DNA of 48,504 bases, taken from contig NZ_JAUSBA010000074.1 in assembly GCF_030652235.1 (NCBI RefSeq), positions 1-48,504 on the forward strand, written 5' to 3'. The translations under genes and the position numbers were made by a program. The notes under the pieces are model-generated. The model searched no databases, was not told the DNA's origin, and saw only the letters and a list, made by a program, of their open reading frames with translations. This DNA comes from Cypionkella sp. GTDB taxonomy: Bacteria > Pseudomonadota > Alphaproteobacteria > Rhodobacterales > Rhodobacteraceae. Of the stretch, positions 30,740 to 39,403 are shown piece after piece (position 1 is the stretch's first letter; every line of letters starts with the position of its first letter).

Positions 30740-31677
30740 GCGCGTTGCTCGACGTTATTCTGCCGGTCTTCCTGCTGATTGGCTTTGGCTATGCCGCGGC
30801 TAGGGCCAAGCTGTTCAGCGAAAGTGCTGTTGATGGCGTAATGCGCTATGCACAAAGCTTCGCGCTGCCGGTGCTGTTGTTCAAGAATGTGGCGACGCTG
30901 GATTTGGCAACCGCCTTTGCGCCAGGGCTGCTGATCTCGTTCTACACTGGGGCGGCAGTTTGCTATGCGTTCGGCTTTTGTGTGGCGCGATTTGGCTTTG
31001 GCCGCCCCTTGACCGATGCGGTGGCGATCGGGTTCGCCTGCACGTTTTCCAACTCGCTGCTGCTGGGCGTGCCGATCACCGAGCGGGCCTATGGCACGGC
31101 GGGCTTGGCGGGGAATTTCGCGATCATCTCGATCCACGCGCCGCTGATTTACACTTTTGGCATCGTGTTCATGGAATGGGCACGCTCGCGTGAGGTGGGG
31201 GGCCGCAGCCACCGCGATCTGGTGCAGCAGGTGCTGCGCGGGGTGTTCACGCAGCCGCTGGTGGTGGGGCTGATGATCGGTTTCGCGGTGAACCTGAGCG
31301 GGGTGCCGCAGCCGGGCTTCGTCATGGCGGCAGTGGATATGATGGCGAAATCAGGCCTGCCAGCAGCGCTGTTTGGCTTGGGCGGCGTGCTGCTGCGCTA
31401 TCATCCTGAGGGCGATAAGGGGTTGATTGCGACGGTGTGCTTTGCCTCGCTGCTGCTGCATCCAAGCATTGCCTATAGCTTGGGACGCTTTGGCTTTGGT
31501 TTGGATGTCAACGGCTTGCGGTCGGTTACGGTGACTGCGGCTATGGCACCGGGAGTCAATGCCTACATGTTTGCCAGTATGTATGGCGTGGGCAAACGGA
31601 TCAGTGCCACGGCGGTGCTGGTGGCAACGGGGCTGTCGATTTTCACCTCTTGGGGCTGGCTGCATATTTTGCCGTAA
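30736..31677 (+). CDS. AEC-family (auxin efflux carrier-type) permease
   Basis: This 313-residue protein has about ten hydrophobic segments, starting VILPVFLLIGFGYAAARAKLF. The conserved AEC features PVLLFKNVATLD, FACTFSNSLLLGVPITERAYG and a C-terminal half with GLPAALFGLGGVLL and APGVNAYMFASMYG are present. AEC transporters move small organic anions or malonate-like compounds; the substrate is unknown. It is the last gene of the plus-strand run that begins near 25.4 kb, followed by a strong hairpin. Confidence 0.9.
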   Translation: MSALLDVILPVFLLIGFGYAAARAKLFSESAVDGVMRYAQSFALPVLLFKNVATLDLATAFAPGLLISFYTGAAVCYAFGFCVARFGFGRPLTDAVAIGFACTFSNSLLLGVPITERAYGTAGLAGNFAIISIHAPLIYTFGIVFMEWARSREVGGRSHRDLVQQVLRGVFTQPLVVGLMIGFAVNLSGVPQPGFVMAAVDMMAKSGLPAALFGLGGVLLRYHPEGDKGLIATVCFASLLLHPSIAYSLGRFGFGLDVNGLRSVTVTAAMAPGVNAYMFASMYGVGKRISATAVLVATGLSIFTSWGWLHILP

Positions 31678-31679
31678 CG

Positions 31680-31709
31680 CCGAATTCCGATACGGAATTC
31701 GGTTTATTT
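31680..31709 (+). terminator. Terminator between convergent AEC permease and speB
   Basis: A perfect 10-bp stem CCGAATTCCG / CGGAATTCGG with a 3-base loop starts three bases after the AEC stop and is followed by TTTATTT. The speB stop codon lies inside the T-rich tail, so it serves the plus strand best. Confidence 0.8.
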
Positions 31710-32660
31710 CACGCCGCGCGCGTGAAAGATGAAGCCGAGGAAGTTCAGCAGGATCTGTGCGGCAAGGATGCTGGTGGATTGTGTTGGGTCATAATCGGGG
31801 GCGACCTCGACCAGATCCATACCGACCACTTCGTGGTTTTTGGCAATCGCCTGCAGCATTTCCAGCACTTCGTAATAGAGAAACCCGCCGTGGCTGGGCG
31901 TGCCTGTTCCCGGCGCGATCGAGGGGCAAAAGCCGTCGATATCCAGCGTCACATACACCCGCGCGCCTTTCGGGATGCGGGCGACCACAGCTTCGGCCCC
32001 CAAAGCGCGGGCTTGGCGGACCGAGAGGATATCGGTGCCCATCGCGCGCGCGGCCTCGTAGCCTTCACGCGAGGTGGAGGACACGTTGCGGATGCCGACT
32101 TGGGTGAGGCCGGTGACATAGGGCTTTTCCGCCGCGCGCCGCATTGGCGAGCCGTGGCCGACCTTGACACCATGGCGTTCATCGACAAAATCCAGATGCG
32201 CGTCGATCTGGAAGATGTGGATATCGCCGTGGCCCTCAAACGCCTGAATACACGGGATATTCACTGAATGATCGCCCCCGATCACCACCGGAAGCGCGCC
32301 TGCCGCCAGCATCGCCTGCACGCCCGTACGGATATTGTCATGGCTGCGCGTGGTGTCAGTGTGGATGATATCGGCGTCGCCAATATCCACGATGCGGACG
32401 GCGGCGGGCAGATAGGTGCGGTCGTCTTCGTGGTCATAGGCTCCGGCATGGCCAAAGCTGAACAGCGTGGATGCCTCACGCACCGAGCGCGGGCCAAAGC
32501 GCGCGCCTGCCCGGAACTGGGTGCCAAAATCGAACGGCGCGCCCATCACGGCCACGTCGGCGTCGATCTTCGACCAATCCTCGACATAGGGCCGCTTGCC
32601 GAAGGTCGAAATTCCGACGAACGGCAGGTTTAGCCGCCCGGAGTCATAGGTATTGGCCAT
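31704..32660 (-). CDS. speB: Agmatinase-like ureohydrolase
   Basis: This 318-residue dimanganese enzyme of the arginase family has the signatures GGDHSVNIPCIQAF, IFQIDAHLDFVDE and LDIDGFCPSIAPGTGTPSHGGF. All metal ligands (His and Asp in GGDHS, DAHxD and DID) are present; the usual DP after DID is CP here. The likely reaction is agmatine to putrescine and urea, but guanidinobutyrate cannot be excluded. It is the last gene of the ABC-transporter operon, eight bases after the second permease, which ties it to import of its substrate or of polyamines. Putrescine made here could feed hss at 18.9-20.3 kb. Confidence 0.88.
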   Translation of the reverse strand: MANTYDSGRLNLPFVGISTFGKRPYVEDWSKIDADVAVMGAPFDFGTQFRAGARFGPRSVREASTLFSFGHAGAYDHEDDRTYLPAAVRIVDIGDADIIHTDTTRSHDNIRTGVQAMLAAGALPVVIGGDHSVNIPCIQAFEGHGDIHIFQIDAHLDFVDERHGVKVGHGSPMRRAAEKPYVTGLTQVGIRNVSSTSREGYEAARAMGTDILSVRQARALGAEAVVARIPKGARVYVTLDIDGFCPSIAPGTGTPSHGGFLYYEVLEMLQAIAKNHEVVGMDLVEVAPDYDPTQSTSILAAQILLNFLGFIFHARGVK

Positions 32661-32668
32661 GATGGCTC

Positions 32669-33643
32669 CTACTGGGGGGTGACGCCGCGCAGGCGTTCCG
32701 AGCGACGGCGCAGGAGTTCGACGGTGGCGAGCATGGCAATAGAGACGATCACGAGGATGGTGGCCACGGCGAGGATCGCCGGGCTGATTGCCTCACGGAT
32801 GCCGTTCCACATCTGGCGCGGGATGGTTTGCTGCTCGGGTCCGGCGATGAACAGCACGGCTACGACTTCGTCGAAGGAGGTCACGAAGGCGAACAGCGCG
32901 CCAGAGATCACGCCGGGCAGGATCAACGGCATGATCACCTTGAAGAAGGTGGTGCGCGGGTTGGCGCCAAGGCTGGCACTGGCGCGGATCAGCGACTGAT
33001 CAAACCCTGACAAGGTGGCGGTGACAGTTATAATCACGAAGGGAATGCCGAGGGTGGCATGGGCCAGAATGATGCCAAGATGTGAGTTGGCGAGGCAGCC
33101 TTTGACCGACAGAAACGGCGACAGCAGCCAGCCCAGCCAGTTATCCGGCGAGATACAGGCGCTGGAATAGAAGAAGAACAATCCAGTGCCGATGATGATG
33201 ATCGGCACGATCATTGGCGAGATCAGCAGCGCCATGATCAGGCGGCGATACGGCATCTCGGGGCGCGACAGGCCAAGGGCGGCGGTGGTGCCCAAAACGG
33301 TCGCCAAAATCGTCGCCCACATGCCGATCCACAGCGAGTTTTTCGCGGCTTTCACCCAAGTCGCCTGCTCCCACACCATGCCCCACCATGTGCTGTCTCG
33401 CACGGCGTCATCGGAGGCGTTGACGCCCAAGGTCAGCAGCGTGTCGTACCAGCGCAAGGAGTAACCCGACGGGTCCAGCGCCAACATCTTATGGGTGAAC
33501 GAGAAGTACGGCTCGACGTTGAACGACAGCGGGATCACGATCAGGATCGGGGCGACCAGAAACAGGAAAATCAGCGCGCACAGGGTGCGGAAGGTGTAGT
33601 ACCAGATGCGCTCTAGCGGCGAGGCATAGACGGGAAGGGCCAT
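32669..33643 (-). CDS. ABC transporter permease, polyamine type (PotC/PotI-like)
   Basis: This 324-residue inner-membrane protein starts with a cytoplasmic segment and helix TLCALIFLFLVAPILIVIPL. A periplasmic loop of about 70 residues follows. The EAA loop is at GASLGANPRTTFFKVIMPLILPGVISGALFAFVTSFDE. This is the second permease of a spermidine/putrescine-type importer, with an inserted loop between helix 1 and 2 that is common in this subfamily. It lies 10 bases after the first permease. Confidence 0.9.
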   Translation of the reverse strand: MALPVYASPLERIWYYTFRTLCALIFLFLVAPILIVIPLSFNVEPYFSFTHKMLALDPSGYSLRWYDTLLTLGVNASDDAVRDSTWWGMVWEQATWVKAAKNSLWIGMWATILATVLGTTAALGLSRPEMPYRRLIMALLISPMIVPIIIIGTGLFFFYSSACISPDNWLGWLLSPFLSVKGCLANSHLGIILAHATLGIPFVIITVTATLSGFDQSLIRASASLGANPRTTFFKVIMPLILPGVISGALFAFVTSFDEVVAVLFIAGPEQQTIPRQMWNGIREAISPAILAVATILVIVSIAMLATVELLRRRSERLRGVTPQ

Positions 33644-33653
33644 GGTTCTCTCC

Positions 33654-34910
33654 TCAGCCGAGTTTCAAGCGGTCGATGCCGATCAGGCGATCATAAAGCC
33701 AATAGAGCAGCAGCACGGCGGCCAGCAGAATTGCGGCCAGCGCGGCGGCCATCGACCAGTTGGCTTTGTTCATGTGGAAGCTGATCAGGTTCGAGATCAG
33801 CTGCCCATCGGCGCCACCGACCAAAGCCGGGGTGATGTAGTAGCCAACCGCCAGAATGAACACCAACAGCGAGCCTGCGGCGATGCCCGGCAAGGTTTGC
33901 GGCAGATAGATGCGGCGGAAGGTGGTCCAGCTGGTCGCCCCCAAAGATCGGGCGGCGCGGGCATAGCTGGGCGGGATCACCCGCATCACCGAATACAAAG
34001 GCAGCACCATGAACGGCAGTAGGATATGCGTCATCACGATGATGGTGCCGGTCTGATTATAGATCATCCTGACGCGACCATCTTCACTGAACACACCGAT
34101 CCAGACCATTAAGTCATTGATAATGCCTTGCTCTTGCAGAATGGCGATCCAAGAGCTGGTGCGCACCAGCAGCGAGGTCCAGAACGGCAGCAGCACCAAA
34201 ATCATCAGCAGGTTCGACTTTGCCATCGGCAAAACCGCCAGCAGATGTGCGATTGGAAAGGCCAGCAGCAGGCAGGCGACGGTGATCACGATCGACAGAA
34301 CGAAGGTTTTCACGAACAGATAGACATAGATGCGTTGGTTGTCTTCGACCCGCACCAGATTGCCCGCAGCGTCGCGCTTCAAATCCGCAGAAACCATATA
34401 GAAATCCGAGGTATAGGCCGAGGATGCGTTGCGCATCGCCACCCAGACCAGCGGATCGCCCCACATTTTGTTGCTGGCGATCAACGCGTCTTTATAGGGC
34501 GGTTGCAGCTTTTCAGCCTCACGCGCGGCGGATTTGAACACCGAGATGGTGCCGGGAACCGTGTAGTTGATCCGAGTGCCCGCGGCGCCAGCGGTTTTGT
34601 CTTTTTGCATCTGCTGCAGGTCTGTGACCAAAGCAGCATAGGCGTCTTCGGGAATATCTGCGGTTGCGGGATGGTCGTTGAACCATGCCACCAGCGTGGG
34701 CGCGTTTGAGGAAAAACCGTCGTGATTGACAGAACGTTCCAGCATTTTTAGGATCGGCACGATGAAGGTCAGCACCACGAAGGCAAGCAAGGGCAGCACC
34801 AGAAAGAAGGCGCGCCATTTGGCTTTGCGCTGCGCTTGGGCCAGCGCCGCTTTCAGCGGGCGACCGTCTGCGGTGCGCAACATGTCGGGGGCAGCGGTCA
34901 GATCAACCAT
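33654..34910 (-). CDS. ABC transporter permease, polyamine type (PotB/PotH-like)
   Basis: This 418-residue inner-membrane protein has helix 1 at FFLVLPLLAFVVLTFIVPILKMLERSV, then a long periplasmic loop of about 140 residues. The permease core follows, with the EAA motif ARSLGATSWTTFRRIYLPQTLPGIAAGSLLVFILAVGYYITPALVGG. The family and position in the operon indicate the first permease of a polyamine or opine-type importer. The large loop insertion is longer than in E. coli PotB but is typical of the group in Rhodobacterales. It follows the solute-binding-protein gene after a hairpin. Confidence 0.9.
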   Translation of the reverse strand: MVDLTAAPDMLRTADGRPLKAALAQAQRKAKWRAFFLVLPLLAFVVLTFIVPILKMLERSVNHDGFSSNAPTLVAWFNDHPATADIPEDAYAALVTDLQQMQKDKTAGAAGTRINYTVPGTISVFKSAAREAEKLQPPYKDALIASNKMWGDPLVWVAMRNASSAYTSDFYMVSADLKRDAAGNLVRVEDNQRIYVYLFVKTFVLSIVITVACLLLAFPIAHLLAVLPMAKSNLLMILVLLPFWTSLLVRTSSWIAILQEQGIINDLMVWIGVFSEDGRVRMIYNQTGTIIVMTHILLPFMVLPLYSVMRVIPPSYARAARSLGATSWTTFRRIYLPQTLPGIAAGSLLVFILAVGYYITPALVGGADGQLISNLISFHMNKANWSMAAALAAILLAAVLLLYWLYDRLIGIDRLKLG

Positions 34911-34972
34911 GTGTCATCCTTACGGTCGTGCAACCAACAGGTGCCCAGACCGAACGCAAAGTGGGAAATCGT

Positions 34973-35005
34973 AGAAAAACCGAGCGCGGCTTCAAACCGC
35001 GCCCG
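34973..35005 (-). terminator. Intra-operon attenuator after the solute-binding protein gene
   Basis: On the minus strand a GC-rich stem (arms near 34997-35005 and 34981-34989, one mismatch, 7-base loop) is followed by GTTTTTCTAC. It sits between the binding-protein and permease genes, the usual place where transcription is reduced so that binding protein exceeds permease. Confidence 0.7.
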
Positions 35006-35014
35006 GAATTCAGA

Positions 35015-36085
35015 TCAGTTTGCCGCAAGCCATGCGTTGAAGCGGTCGTTCAGTTCTGCGTCATGGTCGACCCAGAATTCAAACGACGAACCCAGCGCAT
35101 TCGCCATATTTTCAGGCGCGGTCGGGACGTTCGGGCCCATCAGGGTCTTGCCGTCTTTGTACATGATCGGGGTGGCGTTGGCAGATTTGCGCGCCGGACC
35201 GTAAGAAATCTGGGTTGCTTGCGCCTGCATACCTTCGGTCGAGGTGGCGTATGCGATGAACTGCAGGGCCTCGTCCTTGTTCGGTGCGCCCTTCGGGATC
35301 ACATACATTTCGTTTTCAAAGGTTTGCGCATCCCAAACGATTTGAAACGGCTTGCCTTCACCTATGGCGGCGTTGAAAATCCGGCCGTTGTAGGCCGAGG
35401 TCATCGCGACTTCGCCATCTGCCAAAAGTTGCGGCGGCTGCGCGCCAGCTTCCCACCACACCACGTCTTTTTTGATGGTGTCGAGTTTGGCAAACGCTTT
35501 ATCAACGCCTTCCGGGGTCGCCAAGGCTGCATAAACGTCTGCAGGTGCTACGCCATCCGCCATCAAAGCGAATTCAAGAACGGCTTTTGCGCCCTTGTGC
35601 AGGCCACGCTTGCCGGGGAACTTCGTCAGGTCGAAGAAGTCAGCGGCGGTTTTCGGGCCTTCGGGGAACTTGGTGGTGTCATAGGCGAAAACGGTTGCCC
35701 AGATGTCGGTCGACACGCCGCAATCGGTGATAGCGCCCGGCAGGAAGTCGTCAACGGCGGCAACGCCGTCAGCGCCAGCAGGCAGGCTTGCCGGATCAAT
35801 CGGCTCTAGCAAGCCTTCGTCACACAGACGGATTGCATCGGCATATTCCACCGAAGCCACGTCAATGGTGACGTTGCCAGCCTCGACCATGGCTTTGATC
35901 GGGGTGGCGGGGTTATCGCTGTCGGTCATCGTGGTTTTGATGCCGGTCTTTTCAGCGAACGGCTTTACATGTGCTTCGGTTTGCGCCGCACCGTAAGCCC
36001 CGCCCCAAGACATCACAGTCACATCGGCTTGCGCGGCAAATGCAATGGTGGTCAGGGCGGTGGACAGAACGAGAAGTTTTTTCAT
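35015..36085 (-). CDS. ABC transporter periplasmic solute-binding protein (PotD/PotF type)
   Basis: This 356-residue protein has a signal peptide (MKKLLVLSTALTTIAFAAQA). It then shows the extracellular solute-binding type 1/PotD pattern: VTVMSWGGAYGAAQTEAHVKPFAEKTGIK, FDLTKFPGKRGL, VVWWEAGAQPPQLLADGEVAMTSAYNGR. The C-terminal part has FENEMYVIPKGAPNKDEALQFIAYATS. Substrates of this subfamily are polyamines or related cationic compounds; the operon partner speB favours this. It is the second gene, after the ATPase. Confidence 0.92.
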   Translation of the reverse strand: MKKLLVLSTALTTIAFAAQADVTVMSWGGAYGAAQTEAHVKPFAEKTGIKTTMTDSDNPATPIKAMVEAGNVTIDVASVEYADAIRLCDEGLLEPIDPASLPAGADGVAAVDDFLPGAITDCGVSTDIWATVFAYDTTKFPEGPKTAADFFDLTKFPGKRGLHKGAKAVLEFALMADGVAPADVYAALATPEGVDKAFAKLDTIKKDVVWWEAGAQPPQLLADGEVAMTSAYNGRIFNAAIGEGKPFQIVWDAQTFENEMYVIPKGAPNKDEALQFIAYATSTEGMQAQATQISYGPARKSANATPIMYKDGKTLMGPNVPTAPENMANALGSSFEFWVDHDAELNDRFNAWLAAN

Positions 36086-36122
36086 TGACGACTCCCAGGT
36101 TGGATAAGGACGTTTGTTAAGA

Positions 36123-36156
36123 GGCCGCGTCCCTGCGGCCGCCCCCTTTGCGGGGG
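36123..36156 (-). other. Tandem hairpins between ATPase and binding-protein genes
   Basis: Two GC-rich hairpins lie in the 72-base gap: GGCCGC / GCGGCC (36123-36140) and CCCCC / GGGGG (36142-36156). Neither has a T-run, so an mRNA processing or stabilising element in front of the binding-protein gene is more likely than a terminator. Confidence 0.5.
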
Positions 36157-36157
36157 A

Positions 36158-37261
36158 TCACATTGGATCAAGCGCGCGGGCGTCTTGTGGCGCCCAACCG
36201 ATCTTGATCTTCTCGCCAGGCGCCAGCATACGCTGGCCCAAGGTATTGCGCGATTTGATCACGAATTCATCCGATCCGGCAACACGCAAACGCGTGCGGA
36301 ACATGTCGCCCATATAGATAAATTCCATCACTTCGGCGTCGATGGTATGCGCGCCTGCCGGCATCGCCTCGGGCTTATATTCGACCCGCTCTGGGCGGAT
36401 CGACACGAGGGTCTTCGCGCCTTTGGTCGAGACGTTGACCGGCGTTGCATCAATCACTTCGCCGGTTTCCAGACGCACGGTACATTTGCCGTCACCGATA
36501 GATTCGATGGTGCCGGGCAGCTTGTTATTCTCACCGATAAACTGCGCCACAAAGCTGTTGTCGGGGCGTTCGTAAAGATCGGACGGGGTGGCAAGCTGTT
36601 GGATGCGGCCATCGTTGAACACGGCGACACGGTCTGACATCGTCAAAGCCTCACCCTGATCATGGGTGACATAGACCACAGTGATGCCAAGGCTTTCGTG
36701 CAAGTGCTTAATTTCAAACTGCATATGCTCGCGCAGCTGCTTGTCCAAAGCGCCCAAGGGTTCGTCCATCAGCACCAAGGAGGGATCAAACACCAAGGCC
36801 CGCGCCAAGGCGATGCGCTGCTGCTGGCCGCCCGAAAGCTGCGCAGGGCGGCGGTTGATGAAGCTGTACATTTGCACCATGTCGAGGGCGCGTTTGACCT
36901 TGGCCTCACGGTCAGATTTGCCCATGCCGCGCACTTCCAGGGGGAAGGACAGGTTTTCCCCCACCGTCATATGCGGGAACAAAGCGTAGTTCTGGAACAC
37001 CATGCCGATGCCACGTTTGTGCGGCGGCACTTCGTTGATATTGGTGCCGTCCAGCATGATCCGGCCATGCGTCGCGGTTTCAAACCCCGCCAGCATCATC
37101 AAGCAAGTGGTCTTGCCCGAGCCTGATGGCCCCAACATCGTCAGAAACTCACCTTTGCCAATCGCAAGGTTCAGGTCTTTGACGACCAATGACACGCCGT
37201 CATAGCTTTTCTGAACGTGCTCAAAAGCGACGAAAGCGTCGTTCGGGCTGGTTGCAACCAC
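36158..37261 (-). CDS. ABC transporter ATP-binding protein (PotA/PotG type)
   Basis: This 367-residue ATPase has Walker A LGPSGSGKTTCLMMLAGF, the Q-loop in VFQNYALFPHMTVGENL, the signature LSGGQQQRIALARAL, Walker B SLVLMDEPLGALD and the H-loop YVTHDQGEALTMSDR. A C-terminal TOBE domain (from about residue 290, VSIRPERVEYKP) marks the PotA/CysA-like subfamily. I use a GTG start at 37261 because a GGGGAG site lies six bases upstream; an ATG 37 codons earlier would add a Cys/His-rich leader with no similarity. First gene of the operon ATPase, binding protein, two permeases, speB. Confidence 0.92.
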   Translation of the reverse strand: MVATSPNDAFVAFEHVQKSYDGVSLVVKDLNLAIGKGEFLTMLGPSGSGKTTCLMMLAGFETATHGRIMLDGTNINEVPPHKRGIGMVFQNYALFPHMTVGENLSFPLEVRGMGKSDREAKVKRALDMVQMYSFINRRPAQLSGGQQQRIALARALVFDPSLVLMDEPLGALDKQLREHMQFEIKHLHESLGITVVYVTHDQGEALTMSDRVAVFNDGRIQQLATPSDLYERPDNSFVAQFIGENNKLPGTIESIGDGKCTVRLETGEVIDATPVNVSTKGAKTLVSIRPERVEYKPEAMPAGAHTIDAEVMEFIYMGDMFRTRLRVAGSDEFVIKSRNTLGQRMLAPGEKIKIGWAPQDARALDPM

Positions 37262-37604
37262 GCCAATCTCCCCATGTGTCCGGCAGTTTTCCTGCGCTTG
37301 TCCTATACGCTTACGGCAATGGCCCACTGGATGGCAATTCCCGATTACGCAGTGGGAAGGTTGCACGGTCAAACTGGTTCAATCGGGCATTTTGCGCCCT
37401 GTTTGCCACTTAGAACGGCAGTTGATGAACCATCTGGCAGTCGGATCGGCTGCAAGACGGTGAAGGAAGCCGGGTGAAGGTAAGGCATTAGCCGAAGGGC
37501 TTAGCGCTAACTGATTCCCAAGTTCGCCCATGGGACCTGGCTTTAACGCCAAATGCTCAGATGTTGGGCGTGCGCAGTACCGCGCGGCGGCCCCTAAAGT
37601 GGCA
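37262..37604. other. Intergenic region upstream of the ABC operon
   Basis: No gene is supported. A minus-strand frame (37379-37636) starts inside the Hint relic and then loses similarity. The stretch next to 37261 should contain the promoter of the ABC-transporter operon, but no clear -35/-10 pair stands out by eye. Confidence 0.4.
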
Positions 37605-38160
37605 CATAGACCCCATGCTGCGGCGACAAACAGCAAATCGCGGTGATCGCCGAAGTCGCTAGAGGCAAGTCGGATCGGCTGATTCTGCGGTTGGGCAGCC
37701 AGAACCTTAGAGTTCCGTTAGATCTGCCAGAGCACTGGCAACGCGTGGACAAAGGCGGTCGTCACCACATCGCCGCCCGTTATATTTGCGACACCCCGTG
37801 CGCCCTTTGGCGTCGTGTAGTCCAAGTGCCCGCAGCAAAACACTGCACCACCATCGCGTGCAGCATGCCGTGTTGAGCCACTTGAGCAGGACTGATACCG
37901 CGCCTTCGCCACCCGGAAAGCTTAACAGCGCTTGACCGTGGCCAGTGCCACTGACGCTGATGCCCCAAGGCTGGACTGGGCTGCGACCGACGTTGTGCCG
38001 ATCCGACATATCGCGTTGATCTGCGGTGTGGCGGCCGCCCAATGACATATTGAAATCGCAAACAAGCTCGTAGCCGCCGCTTGTTTTAAAGAGAAAATAA
38101 TCAAGGCCTTTGCCACCAGTTAAGGTGCCATCGCCTGAACCGAAGTTTACCCCATGTGCG
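37605..38160 (-). pseudogene. Decayed RTX/Hint-domain protein gene
   Basis: Minus-strand coding remnants run through at least three frames. Frame A (about 38160-37905) gives FGSGDGTLTGGKGLDYFLF, an RTX-like nonapeptide repeat, then GYELVCDFNM, PVQPWGISVSGTGHGQALLS. Frame B (about 37896-37815) gives HGMLHAMVVQCFAAGT, the start of a Hint domain with its Cys at 37840-37842. Frame C (about 37813-37718) gives TPKGARGVANITGGDVVTTA and ALPVLWQ. A further frame (about 37706-37610) gives NQPIRLASSDFGDHRDLLFV followed by PQHGVYVPL. Together they spell the order expected of an RTX/Hint_2 protein broken by frameshifts. It lies on the 3' side of tRNA-Leu(GAG). Confidence 0.75.
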
Positions 38161-38285
38161 AAGCGCCGAGGATGTTCGGCGTGAAAGACGATACTCTGCG
38201 CTGCGTAATGTCGGGGCTGTTGTAGCGGCTGAAACGCTATGTTGAACATTGGCCGCAATGAAATCAACAACTTAACTTGCCGGAT

Positions 38286-38372
38286 TGGTGCGGATGAAAA
38301 GACTCGAACTTTCACTCCGATTAAAGAACAGCGACCTCAACGCTGCGCGTCTACCAATTCCGCCACATCCGC
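38286..38372 (-). tRNA. tRNA-Leu (anticodon GAG)
   Basis: On the minus strand the gene begins GCGGATGTGGCGGAATTGGT. It has a 7-bp acceptor stem GCGGATG/CATCCGC, a class II long variable arm (TGTTCTTTAATCGG region), the T-arm AGTTCGAGTCTT and an encoded CCA end (38286-38288). The anticodon stem CAGCG/CGCTG encloses TTGAGGT, giving anticodon GAG, which reads CUC and CUU leucine codons. The decayed RTX/Hint region adjoins its 3' side, which is the usual side for integrated elements. Confidence 0.95.
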
Positions 38373-38519
38373 ATTTGATCCGGCAAGATGGCGGTTATGT
38401 AGCCGCACAATTGCGCGATGAAAAGGGGGATTCTGCACGGCTTGATCCAGACGGGCCAGCGCGGTTGCATTTTGGCTCTGCCCGCGCCATCTGTATCGCA
38501 AACGACAAGGAGCGCGCCG

Positions 38520-39173
38520 ATGAATCCCGTGCAATGGCAGCATCTTCCGGGGCTTGCGCCATATTTAGAGACCTTGGCTGCGATGGAAGCACAGGCCGCA
38601 GAGATTGCCGCAGGGGATGCCCCTGAGGCGGTCTGGCTGCTGGAACATCCGCCGCTTTATACAGCGGGCACCTCGGCCAAGCCTGCCGATCTGACCGACC
38701 CGGACCGCTTTCCGGTGTTTCAGGCCGGGCGTGGTGGGCAATATACCTATCACGGCCCCGGTCAGCGCGTCGCCTACACCATGCTGGATCTGAACCAGCG
38801 TGGCCGCGATGTGCGCAAATTCGTCTGCGCGCTGGAAGGTTGGGTGATCGCGACACTGGCCGAGTTCAACGTCAAGGGCGAGCGGCGCGCGGGCCGGGTT
38901 GGGGTCTGGGTGGTGCGACCCGATCAGCCCGCCCACCTTGACGGCAGCCCTCGCGAGGATAAAATCGCGGCCATCGGCGTAAAACTGCGGCGGTGGGTGT
39001 CGTTTCATGGCATCTCAATCAATGTCGAACCAGATCTGTCGCATTTCTCCGGCATCGTACCCTGTGGCATCCGCGAACATGGCGTGACCAGCTTGGTGGA
39101 TCTTGGTCTGCCCCTCACCATGGCCGATCTCGATGCGGCCCTGCTGAAGACGTTTCCACGATTCTTCTCCTAG
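38520..39173 (+). CDS. lipB: Lipoyl(octanoyl) transferase
   Basis: This 217-residue enzyme moves the octanoyl group from acyl carrier protein to lipoyl domains, the first step in lipoate formation for pyruvate and 2-oxoglutarate dehydrogenases. It has [39 protein letters not shown], the catalytic Lys in [22 protein letters not shown], and the catalytic Cys in [17 protein letters not shown]. The ATG at 38520 follows AAGGAG at good spacing and starts [11 protein letters not shown], so the longer frame is not used. Confidence 0.96.
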   Translation: MNPVQWQHLPGLAPYLETLAAMEAQAAEIAAGDAPEAVWLLEHPPLYTAGTSAKPADLTDPDRFPVFQAGRGGQYTYHGPGQRVAYTMLDLNQRGRDVRKFVCALEGWVIATLAEFNVKGERRAGRVGVWVVRPDQPAHLDGSPREDKIAAIGVKLRRWVSFHGISINVEPDLSHFSGIVPCGIREHGVTSLVDLGLPLTMADLDAALLKTFPRFFS

Positions 39174-39286
39174 GCTGCACGGATTATAACCTTCACAGAA
39201 TTGCGATACCCGTCCAAAATAGTCAATTATTCCCAGCGCGTCTTTCAAGGAAACCCTGTCGCATCCCCGCGCGGGAACAGGAAAAA

Positions 39287-39300
39287 TTGACGCAGATCAA
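39287..39300. promoter_or_regulatory. FNR/FnrL-type binding site upstream of ctaD
   Basis: TTGACGCAGATCAA matches the FNR-family consensus TTGAT-N4-ATCAA at nine of ten fixed bases. It is centred about 110 bases upstream of the ctaD start. In Rhodobacterales such sites bind FnrL and related oxygen sensors. Whether it activates or represses cannot be told without a mapped promoter. Confidence 0.65.
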
Positions 39301-39403
39301 ACTCTGACATTGCCCTGCCCCGGCCTGCGATCTAGATACATCTTGTAATCCGGTGTGGGCTTCTCACGCGCGGGCAAGAACACATTGACAACGGGAGACG
39401 CCA

